64,000 nucleotides of DNA from an uncultured Oscillibacter sp. (GTDB taxonomy: Bacteria > Bacillota > Clostridia > Oscillospirales > Oscillospiraceae), in contig CAJTMG010000003.1 in assembly GCA_910577405.1 (NCBI GenBank), positions 11,696 through 75,695 of the forward strand. The letters run 5' to 3'. A program made the position numbers and the translations under genes. The notes below the pieces were generated by a model. That model worked only from the letters and a program-made list of their open reading frames with translations, searched no databases and was not told the DNA's origin. This document shows, piece after piece, positions 7,411 through 16,047 of this stretch; within the stretch, counting starts at the first letter, position 1, and the number at the start of each line of letters is the position of its first letter.

Positions 7411-8027
7411 TCCTCTTCAATCCGGTCCCCCAGGCGTTCCCAGGCGGCTTTGATATCGCTCCAGGGGAAACCGCGGCGCATCAGGGCATTGGTGAGACGG
7501 CGCTTTTCCTTCTCGTCGGGCGCGCGTCCCCGGAGCTTCCCCGTTAAAAAATCGTCAATCTGTCCATCGTTTTCGGGCATCTCATCCAGAGCGTCCTCCC
7601 AAAGCTCCCGGGGGACGCCCTTTTCATATAATTTCTCCTGAATGCGCCGCCGTCCGTAACCCTTGCCGCTGTAATGACGGACCAGAGCAGCGGCGTACTG
7701 CGCGTCGTCCAGGGCCCCGATGGACTCCAGCCATTCCGCGGCATAACGGGCATCATCGGCGCTGGCCCCCTTCTCCCGGAGCTTCTTCTCCAGGTCACGA
7801 CGGCTCATAGCACGCCTGCCGATCAATCCCGCCGCCGCCGCACGGGTGCCCGACAGTCCCGCCGACGCTTTCAGCCGTTCCAGTTCAGGGCCGTCCAGCT
7901 CGCCGCCGGCACGCAGGTCAAAGTCCAGAAGCTCCTGTTCCGTAATTTTCAGGCATTCGCCGCCCTCCAGGAACACCAGCACCCGGCCCTTTATATGCTG
8001 GGACGGCGCAACGCGTTCAATCCTCAT
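7407..8027 (-). CDS. recX: Regulatory protein RecX
   Basis: The 206-residue, highly charged, all-helical protein has the three-helix RecX repeats: ALxxRxxSRxDLExKLREKG, then WLESxGALDDAQYAAALVRHY and a GYGRRRIQEKLYEKGV segment. RecX binds RecA filaments and limits recombinase activity. Its start overlaps the 3' end of recA by 11 bases, so it is made from the same message. It converges on the small XRE-controlled gene, and the two stop codons share bases at 7407-7410. Confidence 0.93.
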   Translation of the reverse strand: MRIERVAPSQHIKGRVLVFLEGGECLKITEQELLDFDLRAGGELDGPELERLKASAGLSGTRAAAAGLIGRRAMSRRDLEKKLREKGASADDARYAAEWLESIGALDDAQYAAALVRHYSGKGYGRRRIQEKLYEKGVPRELWEDALDEMPENDGQIDDFLTGKLRGRAPDEKEKRRLTNALMRRGFPWSDIKAAWERLGDRIEED

Positions 8028-9180
8028 TTTCAGCTATGGGTTCCCGATCTTCCTCCTGCGCTGCGTTTTCGGGGGCAGCGGAGTCGTCGAAGTCGTCGGC
8101 GCTTACGTCTACCGCTCTTCCTGCGGCTTTCGCGGCGGCCCGGGACTGATTGCTCATGAGTTTATCAAAATTCTTTCGGACCTCCGCCTCAAGCTGGTCC
8201 CGAATCTCCGGATTTTCCTGCAAGTAGCGTTTTGCGGCGTCGCGGCCCTGACCGATCCGGGTCTCGCCCATGGAGAACCAGGAGCCGGATTTCTGCATCA
8301 GGTCCAGTTTCACGCCCAGGTCCACCAGCTCGCTCTCCCGCACAATGCCCTCGCCATACATGATATCGAATTCGGCTTCCCGGAACGGAGGGGCCATCTT
8401 GTTCTTGACCACCTTGGCGCGGGTACGGTTGCCTACGATTTCGCCGTTGACCTTGATGCTCTCCACCCGGCGGATATCGATGCGGACGGAGGCATAGAAT
8501 TTCAGCGCCCGTCCGCCGGTGGTGACTTCCGGGTTTCCGTACATCACGCCGACCTTCTCACGGAGCTGGTTGATAAAAATAACGATGGTATTGGTCTTGC
8601 TGATAGCGGCGGTAAGCTTCCGGAGCGCCTGGCTCATCAGACGCGCGTGGAGGCCAACGTAACTGTCCCCCATCTCGCCCTCGATTTCCGCGCGGGGCAC
8701 CAGAGCCGCCACGCTGTCCACCACAATCACATCAATGGCTCCGGAACGAACCAGAGCTTCTGTAATCTCAAGGGCCTGCTCGCCGGCGTCGGGCTGGGAG
8801 ATCAGCAGGTCCTCGACTTTCACTCCCAGGGCGCGGGCATAGGTGGGGTCCAGAGCGTGTTCCGCGTCCACGAAGGCCACCTCGCCGCCCTTCTTCTGGG
8901 CCTCCGCCACCACGTGCAGGGCCAAGGTTGTCTTGCCTGAGGATTCGGGGCCGTAGATTTCCACAATGCGTCCCCGGGGCAGGCCGCCGATGCCCAGGGC
9001 CACATCCAGCGCCAGGGAGCCCGTGGGGATGTACTCGATATTCAGGTCCGCCTTGTCGCCAAACCGCATAATGGAGCCCTTGCCGTACATCTTCTCGATC
9101 TGGCTCATGGCGGTGCTGATTGCCTTTTTCTTGTCGGCTGCTGGCGCCGCGCTGGGGATAGGCGCTTTTTCTTTTGCCAT
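8017..9180 (-). CDS. recA: Recombinase RecA
   Basis: The protein has 387 residues with Walker A G-P-E-S-S-G-K-T-T at 77-85, the family signature near ALKFYASVRIDIRR, and the DNA-binding loops. It catalyses strand exchange and drives LexA cleavage. The length exceeds the usual 350 because of an acidic, Ala/Asp/Glu-rich C-terminal tail of about 40 residues. A GGAGGAAAG-type ribosome site precedes the ATG. I see no CGAAC-N4-GTTCG LexA box in the short gap to pspC. Confidence 0.98.
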   Translation of the reverse strand: MAKEKAPIPSAAPAADKKKAISTAMSQIEKMYGKGSIMRFGDKADLNIEYIPTGSLALDVALGIGGLPRGRIVEIYGPESSGKTTLALHVVAEAQKKGGEVAFVDAEHALDPTYARALGVKVEDLLISQPDAGEQALEITEALVRSGAIDVIVVDSVAALVPRAEIEGEMGDSYVGLHARLMSQALRKLTAAISKTNTIVIFINQLREKVGVMYGNPEVTTGGRALKFYASVRIDIRRVESIKVNGEIVGNRTRAKVVKNKMAPPFREAEFDIMYGEGIVRESELVDLGVKLDLMQKSGSWFSMGETRIGQGRDAAKRYLQENPEIRDQLEAEVRKNFDKLMSNQSRAAAKAAGRAVDVSADDFDDSAAPENAAQEEDREPIAENED

Positions 9181-9218
9181 ACTGCTTTCCTCCTATTGTT
9201 CTGATTTCGTCCCGGGAT

Positions 9219-9407
9219 TTACCAAGGCTCCCGGGGAATGACGATGGCGCAGATGAAATAGGCCACCATGCCGCTGCTGCCCAACGCCGTGAAGAGCACC
9301 CAGGCCAGCCGCACCAACGTCGGGTCCAAACCGAAGTATTTCGCGATTCCGCCGCACACGCCGTCCAGCATCCTGCCCTGATTGAGCTTGTATAACCGTT
9401 TGCCCAT
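9219..9407 (-). CDS. PspC-domain small membrane protein
   Basis: The 62-residue protein is a single PspC domain: LYKLNQGRMLDGVCGGIAKY, then a DPTLVRLAWVLF helix and a second hydrophobic stretch. Single-domain PspC proteins sit in the cytoplasmic membrane and are linked to envelope stress, with no enzymatic role known. A good AGGAGGAAC ribosome site precedes the ATG. It lies between prmC and recA on the same strand, with about 40 bases to each. A GC-rich inverted repeat (9211-9236) spans its stop codon but lacks a T-tract. Confidence 0.85.
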   Translation of the reverse strand: MGKRLYKLNQGRMLDGVCGGIAKYFGLDPTLVRLAWVLFTALGSSGMVAYFICAIVIPREPW

Positions 9408-9443
9408 GTCTGTTCCTCCTTCTCTCGCAGTTGTCCTTTGTTT

Positions 9444-10319
9444 TTATTCTGAAAGCCGCTCCGCTCCCAAATCACCGAAGACCACCCGGGGTATGCCGTG
9501 AAGGTCCTGACGTATCTGTATATCTGCAAAGCCCTGGGCCTCCATCAGACTGCCAACGGACTCCGCCTGACCGACGCCCACCTCAAAATAGAGCCGGCCG
9601 CCGGGGGCAAGGACCTGCTTCCAATTGGCGGTAATGGCCCGGTAGAAGTCCAGACCGTCCGGACCGCCATCCAGGGCCAGATGGGGCTCGTAATCCCGCA
9701 CCGACGGGTCCAGCTTCTGAATGTCCCTTGTGGGGATATAGGGCGGGTTGCAGAGGATGCACTGGAAGTCCCCCAAGTCCGGGTCCGGTATGCCCAGCGC
9801 GTCCATCCAGACGGGTACCGCTCTTCCGGAAAGGCCATTGCGCCGGATATTCTGACGGCAGATTTTCAGGGCGCAGTCGTCGAACTCCCCCAGCACTACA
9901 TGGGCCTGCGGGACCTGAGACGCCGCCGCCAGACCCAGGCATCCGCTTCCCGCGCAGAGGTCCAGGGCCCGGCACTCCCCCAGTGTCCGGAGGTAGTCAA
10001 TGGCCAGTTCCGCCAGGAGCTCGGAATCCGGCCGTGGAATCAGCACATCCGTGGTAATATCCAGAGGCAGGCCGTAGAACTCCCACTCGCCAATGATATA
10101 GGCCACCGGTTCCCCTTCCAGATGCCGCTCCAGAAGGGCCTGCACCCGGTCCTCCACCTCTGGGGACGCGTAAAGATTGCCGTCCCGCACCAGTTCCTGA
10201 CGGCTCTTTCCCGTGGCGCAGCAGACCAGCTCCCGGGCCTCCAGCGTCGCCCCGTCCACTCCAAGCTCCCGCAGGCGCCGCCGCAGTCTCAGGTATAATT
10301 CGTTGTATGTGATCGTCAT
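9444..10319 (-). CDS. prmC: Peptide chain release factor N5-glutamine methyltransferase
   Basis: The 291-residue SAM-dependent methyltransferase methylates the glutamine of the GGQ motif in release factors 1 and 2. An N-terminal helical domain (1-75) precedes VAYIIGEWEFYGLPL and the IPRPDSE motif. The SAM site follows (ALDLCAGSGCLGLA), and then the catalytic N-P-P-Y. It sits 28 bases downstream of the DUF1385 gene; YqhQ-type and PrmC genes commonly neighbour each other in Clostridia. Confidence 0.95.
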   Translation of the reverse strand: MTITYNELYLRLRRRLRELGVDGATLEARELVCCATGKSRQELVRDGNLYASPEVEDRVQALLERHLEGEPVAYIIGEWEFYGLPLDITTDVLIPRPDSELLAELAIDYLRTLGECRALDLCAGSGCLGLAAASQVPQAHVVLGEFDDCALKICRQNIRRNGLSGRAVPVWMDALGIPDPDLGDFQCILCNPPYIPTRDIQKLDPSVRDYEPHLALDGGPDGLDFYRAITANWKQVLAPGGRLYFEVGVGQAESVGSLMEAQGFADIQIRQDLHGIPRVVFGDLGAERLSE

Positions 10320-10347
10320 ATTCCGCTCCGTTATCTCGTTTTGTTTC

Positions 10348-11319
10348 TCACCATTCGTCCTGTCCCTTCTCGTCCGGCAGCACCAGCTCCAGGGAACGGA
10401 TGGCGCATTCCATCATACCCTCGTCAGGCTCGTTGGTGGTAAAATTCTGCATCCACATTCCCGGCGCGGTAAGGATCTTCGCAAGACGGCTCTCCTGCAC
10501 ATACCGTCCCACCCAGCGGTTGAACTCGTAGGTCACCCCCACCACCAGCGGCAAAAGGGCCAGATGCACCACGGTCCGGAGCCAGGGGTTGGTCATGGGC
10601 CAGATGCCGAAAAAGACGCTGGAGAAAATGATGGAGACGGCGATGACCACAAACAGGAAGCTGGTGCCGCAGCGGGGATGATGCCTGGGCTGCGCGCGGA
10701 CGTTTTCCACTGTCAGAGGCAGTCCCGCCTCGTAGCAGAAAATGGTCTTGTGCTCCGCGCCGTGGTACTGGAAGACCCGATAAATATCCTTCTGGCGGGA
10801 GCAGAGTATCAGATAGAGCAGGAAGATGGCCACTTTCAGCACGCCCTCCACCAGATTGCGTCCCCAGAGCGGAAAGCTGGGGAAGAAATAGAGGATGCCG
10901 CCGGTGAGCAGGGTCGGCAGGACCATAAACAGGAAGACCGACATACCCACGCCCAGCACCACCGCCAGGGTCACCACCAGGCTTTCCATTTTCTTGCTGG
11001 AAAGACGCTTCTCCAGCCACTGCTCGAATTTCGAAGGCTCCGACGCCTCCTCTTCCGGGTAGAATTCCGCCGAGTACATCAGGGCTTTCACGCCGTTCAC
11101 CATGGAATCCAGAAAGTTCACCGTGCCCCGGATCAGAGGAACCCCCAGAATCGGATACCGGTCCTTGATGAATCTCAGTTCCTCTACCTTCTCCACCAGC
11201 TTCCCGTCCTGATCACGCACAACAATGGCCTGTTTCTTTGGCCCGCGCATCAGGATGCCTTCAATCAGCGCCTGTCCGCCGATGCTCGTCCGAAACGCGC
11301 CGCTGTTTTTTTCACTCAT
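10348..11319 (-). CDS. DUF1385 family membrane protein (YqhQ-like)
   Basis: The 323-residue protein has the family start S-I-G-G-Q-A-L-I-E-G-I-L-M-R-G, a PILGVPLIRGTVNF segment and four or so membrane helices. It also has the conserved QYHGAEHKTIFCYE and HPRCGTSF motifs, whose His, Glu and Cys residues look like metal ligands. The family is widespread in Firmicutes and its biochemical role is unknown. It heads a likely DUF1385-prmC transcription unit. About 130 bases separate it from the histidine kinase gene; that gap is AT-rich and I see no convincing promoter or terminator in it. Confidence 0.9.
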   Translation of the reverse strand: MSEKNSGAFRTSIGGQALIEGILMRGPKKQAIVVRDQDGKLVEKVEELRFIKDRYPILGVPLIRGTVNFLDSMVNGVKALMYSAEFYPEEEASEPSKFEQWLEKRLSSKKMESLVVTLAVVLGVGMSVFLFMVLPTLLTGGILYFFPSFPLWGRNLVEGVLKVAIFLLYLILCSRQKDIYRVFQYHGAEHKTIFCYEAGLPLTVENVRAQPRHHPRCGTSFLFVVIAVSIIFSSVFFGIWPMTNPWLRTVVHLALLPLVVGVTYEFNRWVGRYVQESRLAKILTAPGMWMQNFTTNEPDEGMMECAIRSLELVLPDEKGQDEW

Positions 11320-11447
11320 TTGACTGCCTTTCTAAGTTTGGTAAGGATCATGGCTGACCGCAATGCACTGCCAGCCCTTCTTTTTCTAATCATAAAGAAA
11401 AGAAGCAAAAGAAATCCAGAGGTATTTTTTGAATTTTTCAGAATCGC

Positions 11448-12872
11448 TCATTCCGGCAGGCGGATGGTCACCAAAGCGCCGCCGCCCTCCGCGTTGGAAA
11501 TGGTAAACGCGCCGCCGTGGAGGTTGATGATCTCGTCGCAGACCGCCAGTCCGATACCGCTGCCCCTTGCCTTGGAGGTACCCTTATAGAATTTCTGCTT
11601 GATAAAGGGCAGCTCTTCCTCCGGCACGCCAGGACCGTAATCCCGGACCCGCACCACCTGCGCGGCGCCCTCCCGGCAGATGGAGGCTGTAATGCGTTTC
11701 CCGGCCCCGCCGTGCTTGGACGCGTTGTCCAGAACGTTGCAGAAGACCTGTTTCAGCCGTTCAGGGTCGCCGGGGATCATGGGCAGGATATCGTCGCCGG
11801 GTGAGTATTCCAGCAGAATGCCGTCCTGACGGAAAAGCTCCTGGTAGGTAAAAATCGCGTCCTCCAGCTCCGCCTGCAAGTCCACCGGCTCGATCTGTAG
11901 GGTAAACCGTCCGTCCTCCATCTTGGAGAAATCCAGCAGTTCCTCCACCATATTGCACAGCCGCCGGGACTCCTTCACAATCACCCTGATGCCCCGCCGG
12001 AGCTGCTCCTGGTCGTCCAAATCCTCCAGAATCGTCTCCCCCCAGCCGTTGATTGCCGTCAGAGGCGTCCGCAGCTCGTGGGACACGGAGGAGATGAATT
12101 CGCTTTTCATTTTCTCATTCTGGCTGATTTTCAGGGACATATTATTGATGTTGTCCACCAGCTCCCCCAGTTCGTCCGTGTACCGGTTTTCGATTCTGGC
12201 CCCGTAGCTCCCGGCGGAAATTCGTTTTGCGGCGTCGGTCACCACGGCCACGGGTTCCACCACATCGTTGATGAACAGCAGATTGGAGAAGACCACCAGC
12301 AGCATACAGAGCAGGGCCACCAGAAGGATTACCAGCACCGTCAAAAGCACCTGCCTGTTCACGGCCCGCATGGAGGTAACCAGCCGCATGATGCCCACCA
12401 CACGGCCGTTGGCGAGGAGGGGATAGGAGACGGCCAGGATTTCCTCTCCTGTCTCCAGGTCCCGTCCCTGATACGGCATGGGCTGGTTTTGCAGGGCCCG
12501 GGCGATGTCGTCGGTTCTGGGGGAGGTACCCGCCGTCAGCCCGGAGGTGGACACCTGTATCCGTCCGCTGGCGTTGATGAACTGCATTTCGATACAGTCC
12601 TTGTCCTCGAAGGATTCCGCAGACTGAACGGCCTTCTGGTAATAGCTTCCGAAGCCGTTGTCCATAAAATACTCATTGAAGGAATTGGCCAAAGCCTGGG
12701 CCCTGCTCTCCAATCCCTTCTGCATGGTGCCGTAATAGTAATTGGACACCCCGGCGGAAAAGAGGGTTACGATCAGCACCAGGAGCGTGGCAATGGGAAC
12801 GATGGAATTAAAAATCCAGCGCTGACGAAGTCCCCGGAGCCGCAAAGCCTTCCAGCCCTGCTGCTTCTCCAC
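11448..12872 (-). CDS. Sensor histidine kinase with extracellular domain and HAMP
   Basis: I place the start at the GTG at 12872, preceded at 8 bases by GGAGG, giving 474 residues. Upstream in-frame ATGs at 12938 and 12920 would overlap the response-regulator gene and have weaker sites. Order: short cytoplasmic N-terminus, membrane helix (about 20-42), extracellular sensor (about 45-170), second helix (175-200), HAMP, HisKA with V-S-H-E-L-R-T-P (His about 265), and HATPase with DNASKHGGAGK, DYGPGVP and GSGIGLAV boxes. The architecture is the PhoR/WalK class. It pairs with the OmpR-type regulator upstream, and the lipoprotein at the head of the unit may be its ligand-sensing or output partner. 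Confidence 0.92.
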   Translation of the reverse strand: MEKQQGWKALRLRGLRQRWIFNSIVPIATLLVLIVTLFSAGVSNYYYGTMQKGLESRAQALANSFNEYFMDNGFGSYYQKAVQSAESFEDKDCIEMQFINASGRIQVSTSGLTAGTSPRTDDIARALQNQPMPYQGRDLETGEEILAVSYPLLANGRVVGIMRLVTSMRAVNRQVLLTVLVILLVALLCMLLVVFSNLLFINDVVEPVAVVTDAAKRISAGSYGARIENRYTDELGELVDNINNMSLKISQNEKMKSEFISSVSHELRTPLTAINGWGETILEDLDDQEQLRRGIRVIVKESRRLCNMVEELLDFSKMEDGRFTLQIEPVDLQAELEDAIFTYQELFRQDGILLEYSPGDDILPMIPGDPERLKQVFCNVLDNASKHGGAGKRITASICREGAAQVVRVRDYGPGVPEEELPFIKQKFYKGTSKARGSGIGLAVCDEIINLHGGAFTISNAEGGGALVTIRLPE

Positions 12873-12907
12873 GCCCTCGCCCTCCTGCCAGCCGCTGTTA
12901 TTCCCGT

Positions 12908-13594
12908 TTACACTCCCCATTTGTACCCGTAGCCCCATACCGTCGTAATATAAGCCGGATTCTGCACGTTGTCCTCAATTTTCAGACGCAGCCGCCGGAT
13001 ATTCACGTCCACAATTTTCAGTTCCCCGAAGTAATCCCGGCCCCAGACCATATCCAGAATCTCCTCCCGGGACAGGGCCTTGCCGGGATTCTCCATAAAG
13101 ACCCGCATAATGGAGTATTCCACCTGAGTCAGCTTGATTCTCTGGCCATTCTTTTCCAGTGTCCGGTTCCGGGTATTCAGCAGGAAGGGCGGCTGACGGA
13201 GTTCCCCTGTCTGCACGGGGTCCTCGCCTCCGGCACGACGGTAGAGGGCGTCCACGCGGGCGGTGAGTTCGGCGGGTGAGAATGGTTTTGTGACGTAATC
13301 ATCCGCGCCGGTCATCAGCCCCGTGACCTTATCCATCTCCTGTGAACGGGCGGTAAGCATAATAATCCCGATACGGGTATTGATAGCCCGGATACGCCGG
13401 CAGACCTCAAAACCGTCAATCCCCGGCAGCATGATATCCAGCAGCGCTACCTTGGTATCCGGGTTTTCCCGCAGCAGCTCCAGGGCCTCCTCACCGCTCT
13501 CGGCCTCTATCACGTCATACCCGCCCCGGCGCAGGTTTATCACGATAAAACTCCGAATACTGGCTTCATCTTCTAAAACCAATACTTTTTTCAT
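12908..13594 (-). CDS. OmpR/PhoB-family response regulator
   Basis: The 228-residue protein has a receiver domain with acidic pocket E-D-E at 8-10, phosphoacceptor Asp53 (LLDIMLPG) and the T/K switch residues (MLTAR, DDYVTKPF). A winged-helix DNA-binding domain ends in the typical VWGYGYKWGV. It is transcribed after the lipoprotein gene and before the kinase, with gaps of 24 and about 35 bases, so the three form one operon. Confidence 0.95.
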   Translation of the reverse strand: MKKVLVLEDEASIRSFIVINLRRGGYDVIEAESGEEALELLRENPDTKVALLDIMLPGIDGFEVCRRIRAINTRIGIIMLTARSQEMDKVTGLMTGADDYVTKPFSPAELTARVDALYRRAGGEDPVQTGELRQPPFLLNTRNRTLEKNGQRIKLTQVEYSIMRVFMENPGKALSREEILDMVWGRDYFGELKIVDVNIRRLRLKIEDNVQNPAYITTVWGYGYKWGV

Positions 13595-13618
13595 AAATAA
13601 CCCCCTGTTTGCATTCGT

Positions 13619-14962
13619 TCAGTTGTCTCCGGCGGTCCATTCGGCGGCGATGAGGGAAAAGGCGGCGCGGACGTCGTCGGCAGAAACGCCGTAATCCCAG
13701 GTAAGATTGGCGTCCAGAAGCTCGGCGGTATAAATGGCGCTCTTCTGACGGCTGAGCAGGAAACGGCTTCCCCGGGTGGCTTTGACTTCCCGATTGGAGC
13801 CGGTGATGGTGGTGATGCGCAGGAAGGGCTTCCCGCGGCGTCCGGCGGAATTCTGGTCGTAAAACGTGACGGTGACCTCCCCAGAGGATGAGACGCGGTC
13901 GGTCTGGAAATGGCCGATCCAGGAATCCGGAAGCTGGAGGAACCATCCGTCCTCCATGCTGTGATAGGTGGAGGCCGCCGCTTCCGGTTCCCCCGCCAGA
14001 CTGAAGGAGCGCCATTCGATCCGCTGAATGGGGCTTTCCTCATCGATGCGGATGGGGTTGGGAACTTCGGTCAAACCATCGCCGTTGATATCGGTGGGGT
14101 AGAGTCCGCAGAAGGGTGCCAGGACGCTGGAAACGCCGGTAGCCTCGGAAAGGACTGTATTCACCAGCTCTCCCCGCCGTACCGCCAGAACGTCCGTCAC
14201 GGCCCGGCTCTGCTCAGACACGCCGGTGACGAAAAGGGCCGGTTCCCCTGTCCGGAGGGTCCCCGCGGTCACCCGTCCCTGCTGGCTCAGCTCGGCCATG
14301 GTCATGGATATCCGTGCGGGGGAACGAAGGGTCAGCGCGCCGTCCTGCCAGCCGTAGTATTCCGCGATGCCGCCGCCCTCCTCGTCGCTCCGGAGGACCA
14401 CAAGCTCCTGCCGTCCGTCCTGGTCCATATCCAGATTGGCGTACTTCACATAGCTGACGCTCCGGAGCAGTTCCTCGGCATGGCCCTCCTGCAAGGCGTA
14501 GACGGACAGGGCCTGCAATTCTGTACTGACCTTCCAGCCGACGATCAGCTCTGTCACGCCGTCGCCGTCCATGTCGCTGTACACCACGCTGTAGACCGAC
14601 GCGCCGCTGCCCTCGATCACCGCCGTCTGTTCATAGCGGTCCTCCTGCACGGAAAAGATATAGATTTTCAGCGGCTTCTCGTCGTCGCTCTTCCGGAAAA
14701 AGGCCACGGCTTCCTCTCTTCCGTCGCCGTCCAGGTCCGTGAGCTGCACCGGCTGGATGTTCGTTCCCGATACCGGCGCGGCGTACTCTGCCCCCCCGTC
14801 CAGTATGGTGTTGATCTGTCCGCTCAGCTCCGTATATTTCGCCGGCAGGGTAGGCAGGGTGTACAGCTCTTCCGGATCAAAGACAATCCGCATTCCCCCG
14901 CAGCCGGTCAGCGTTACTGAGAGCAGAATTGCCGTCAGCAGCGCGTACAGTCGTTTTCTCAC
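13619..14962 (-). CDS. Lipoprotein with FG-GAP/VCBS-like calcium-binding repeats
   Basis: The start is the GTG at 14962, with GGAGG ten bases upstream, giving 447 residues. A lipoprotein signal peptide with lipobox L-T-G-C places the acylated Cys at about residue 21. The mature part holds at least four DxDxDG-type loops (DLDGDGREEAV, DMDGDGVTELI, DMDQDGRQELV, DINGDGLTEVP), typical of beta-propeller FG-GAP/VCBS proteins that bind calcium at the surface. It is first in an operon with the two-component system, which suggests a sensory or accessory role for that kinase. No enzymatic motif is visible. Confidence 0.85.
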   Translation of the reverse strand: MRKRLYALLTAILLSVTLTGCGGMRIVFDPEELYTLPTLPAKYTELSGQINTILDGGAEYAAPVSGTNIQPVQLTDLDGDGREEAVAFFRKSDDEKPLKIYIFSVQEDRYEQTAVIEGSGASVYSVVYSDMDGDGVTELIVGWKVSTELQALSVYALQEGHAEELLRSVSYVKYANLDMDQDGRQELVVLRSDEEGGGIAEYYGWQDGALTLRSPARISMTMAELSQQGRVTAGTLRTGEPALFVTGVSEQSRAVTDVLAVRRGELVNTVLSEATGVSSVLAPFCGLYPTDINGDGLTEVPNPIRIDEESPIQRIEWRSFSLAGEPEAAASTYHSMEDGWFLQLPDSWIGHFQTDRVSSSGEVTVTFYDQNSAGRRGKPFLRITTITGSNREVKATRGSRFLLSRQKSAIYTAELLDANLTWDYGVSADDVRAAFSLIAAEWTAGDN

Positions 14963-15103
14963 TGGGCGCGTTCCTCCTTCTGTACCCGCAAAAGAAAAGA
15001 TATGGATGAAAAAGAACCTCTTTTCCCATCCCAGTATCATATCACGTTTTTTCCCCTTTGTGTAGCCCTTCCGGACAAAAATTCCACCGCTCCCTTATAA
15101 ACA

Positions 15104-15140
15104 TAAGAATCATCTTATTATAAATTTACTACAGCGTCAA
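15104..15140 (-). promoter_or_regulatory. Promoter and operator for the lipoprotein/two-component operon
   Basis: On the minus strand TTGACG (15140-15135) and TAAGAT (15117-15112) are spaced by 17 bases. The -10 box lies inside a perfect TAAGA-ATCA-TCTTA inverted repeat (15104-15117), a plausible binding site for a dimeric regulator such as the operon's own response regulator. The leader to the GTG at 14962 would be about 140 bases. Confidence 0.5.
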
Positions 15141-15173
15141 GAACAGAGCCGCATTTTGTTTCTGTCCGGCAAT

Positions 15174-15247
15174 CTTACAAAAATGTAAGGAACGGCGGGA
15201 AACTGTAAGGGAAAAGCATGGCAGGCCGGGTGCGGGGGATGGTAGAA
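15174..15247 (+). promoter_or_regulatory. BceR-type operator and activated promoter upstream of the ABC exporter
   Basis: CTTACA-AAAA-TGTAAG at 15174-15189 is a perfect 6-4-6 palindrome that fits the TNACA-N4-TGTAA consensus I recall for BceR-like response regulators. A further CTGTAAG half-site follows at 15203. A TAGAAT -10 box lies at 15242-15247 with no recognisable -35 box 17 bases upstream, as expected for an activator-dependent promoter. The palindrome centre is about 70 bases before the expected transcription start. Confidence 0.65.
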
Positions 15248-15279
15248 TAGGGACAGAAATCAACAAGGAGGCATTTGTC

Positions 15280-16047
15280 ATGTCACTGTTAGAAGTACAG
15301 CATCTTCAGAAAATCTACACGACGCGGTTCGGGGGCAGTCAGGTGACGGCTCTGGCGGACGTGAATTTTTCCGTGGAACCTGGGGAATACGTGGCCATCA
15401 TGGGAGAATCCGGCTCCGGGAAGACGACGCTGCTGAACATCCTGGCTGCGCTGGACCGTCCCACCGCCGGGGAGGTCTTCCTGAACGGCAAGCCGCTGTC
15501 GGGCATCCGGGAGCGGGATCTGGCGGCGTTCCGGCGGTCCCATCTGGGCTTTGTGTTCCAGGACTTCAATCTGCTGGACACTTTTTCTTTGCAGGACAAC
15601 ATTTTCCTTCCCCTGGTGCTGGCCGGGGAGGATTATCGTGAAATGCGCAGGAAATTACAGCCCCTCGCGGAACAACTGGGCATCACGAGCCTTCTGACCA
15701 AGTACCCCTATGAAGTCTCCGGCGGGCAGAAACAGCGTGCCGCGGTGGCCCGTGCTCTGGTGACGGAACCCCAGCTGGTCCTGGCCGACGAACCTACCGG
15801 CGCGCTGGATTCCCGGGCCTCTGACAATCTTCTGGAGCTGTTCGGCGAGATCAACCAGCAGGGTCAGACCATCGTGATGGTGACCCACTCCGTCAAAGCC
15901 GCCAGTCACGCCCAGCGGGTCCTCTTCCTCCGGGACGGCCAGGTCTACCACCAGCTCTACCGGGGCGGGCAGTCCGCGGAGGCGCAGTTCGCCAAAATCT
16001 CCGACGCCCTTACGGTGCTGACCCAAGGCGGTGAGTCCCGTGCGTAA
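15280..16047 (+). CDS. ABC transporter ATP-binding protein, BceA-like
   Basis: The 255-residue nucleotide-binding domain has Walker A G-E-S-G-S-G-K-T-T at 42-50, ABC signature V-S-G-G-Q-K-Q-R and Walker B LVLADEPTGALD. It belongs to the MacB/LolD/BceA class, which energises large FtsX-like permeases. In Firmicutes the Bce type confers resistance to peptide antibiotics that bind lipid II cycle intermediates. AAGGAGG precedes the ATG. It overlaps the permease gene, and the upstream palindrome predicts control by a BceR-like regulator encoded elsewhere. Confidence 0.93.
   Translation: MSLLEVQHLQKIYTTRFGGSQVTALADVNFSVEPGEYVAIMGESGSGKTTLLNILAALDRPTAGEVFLNGKPLSGIRERDLAAFRRSHLGFVFQDFNLLDTFSLQDNIFLPLVLAGEDYREMRRKLQPLAEQLGITSLLTKYPYEVSGGQKQRAAVARALVTEPQLVLADEPTGALDSRASDNLLELFGEINQQGQTIVMVTHSVKAASHAQRVLFLRDGQVYHQLYRGGQSAEAQFAKISDALTVLTQGGESRA

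Noticed and set aside
9211..9236. GC-rich hairpin over the end of pspC as a terminator
   Set aside because: The stem is clear, but neither strand carries a T-tract after it, so it is only a weak candidate.
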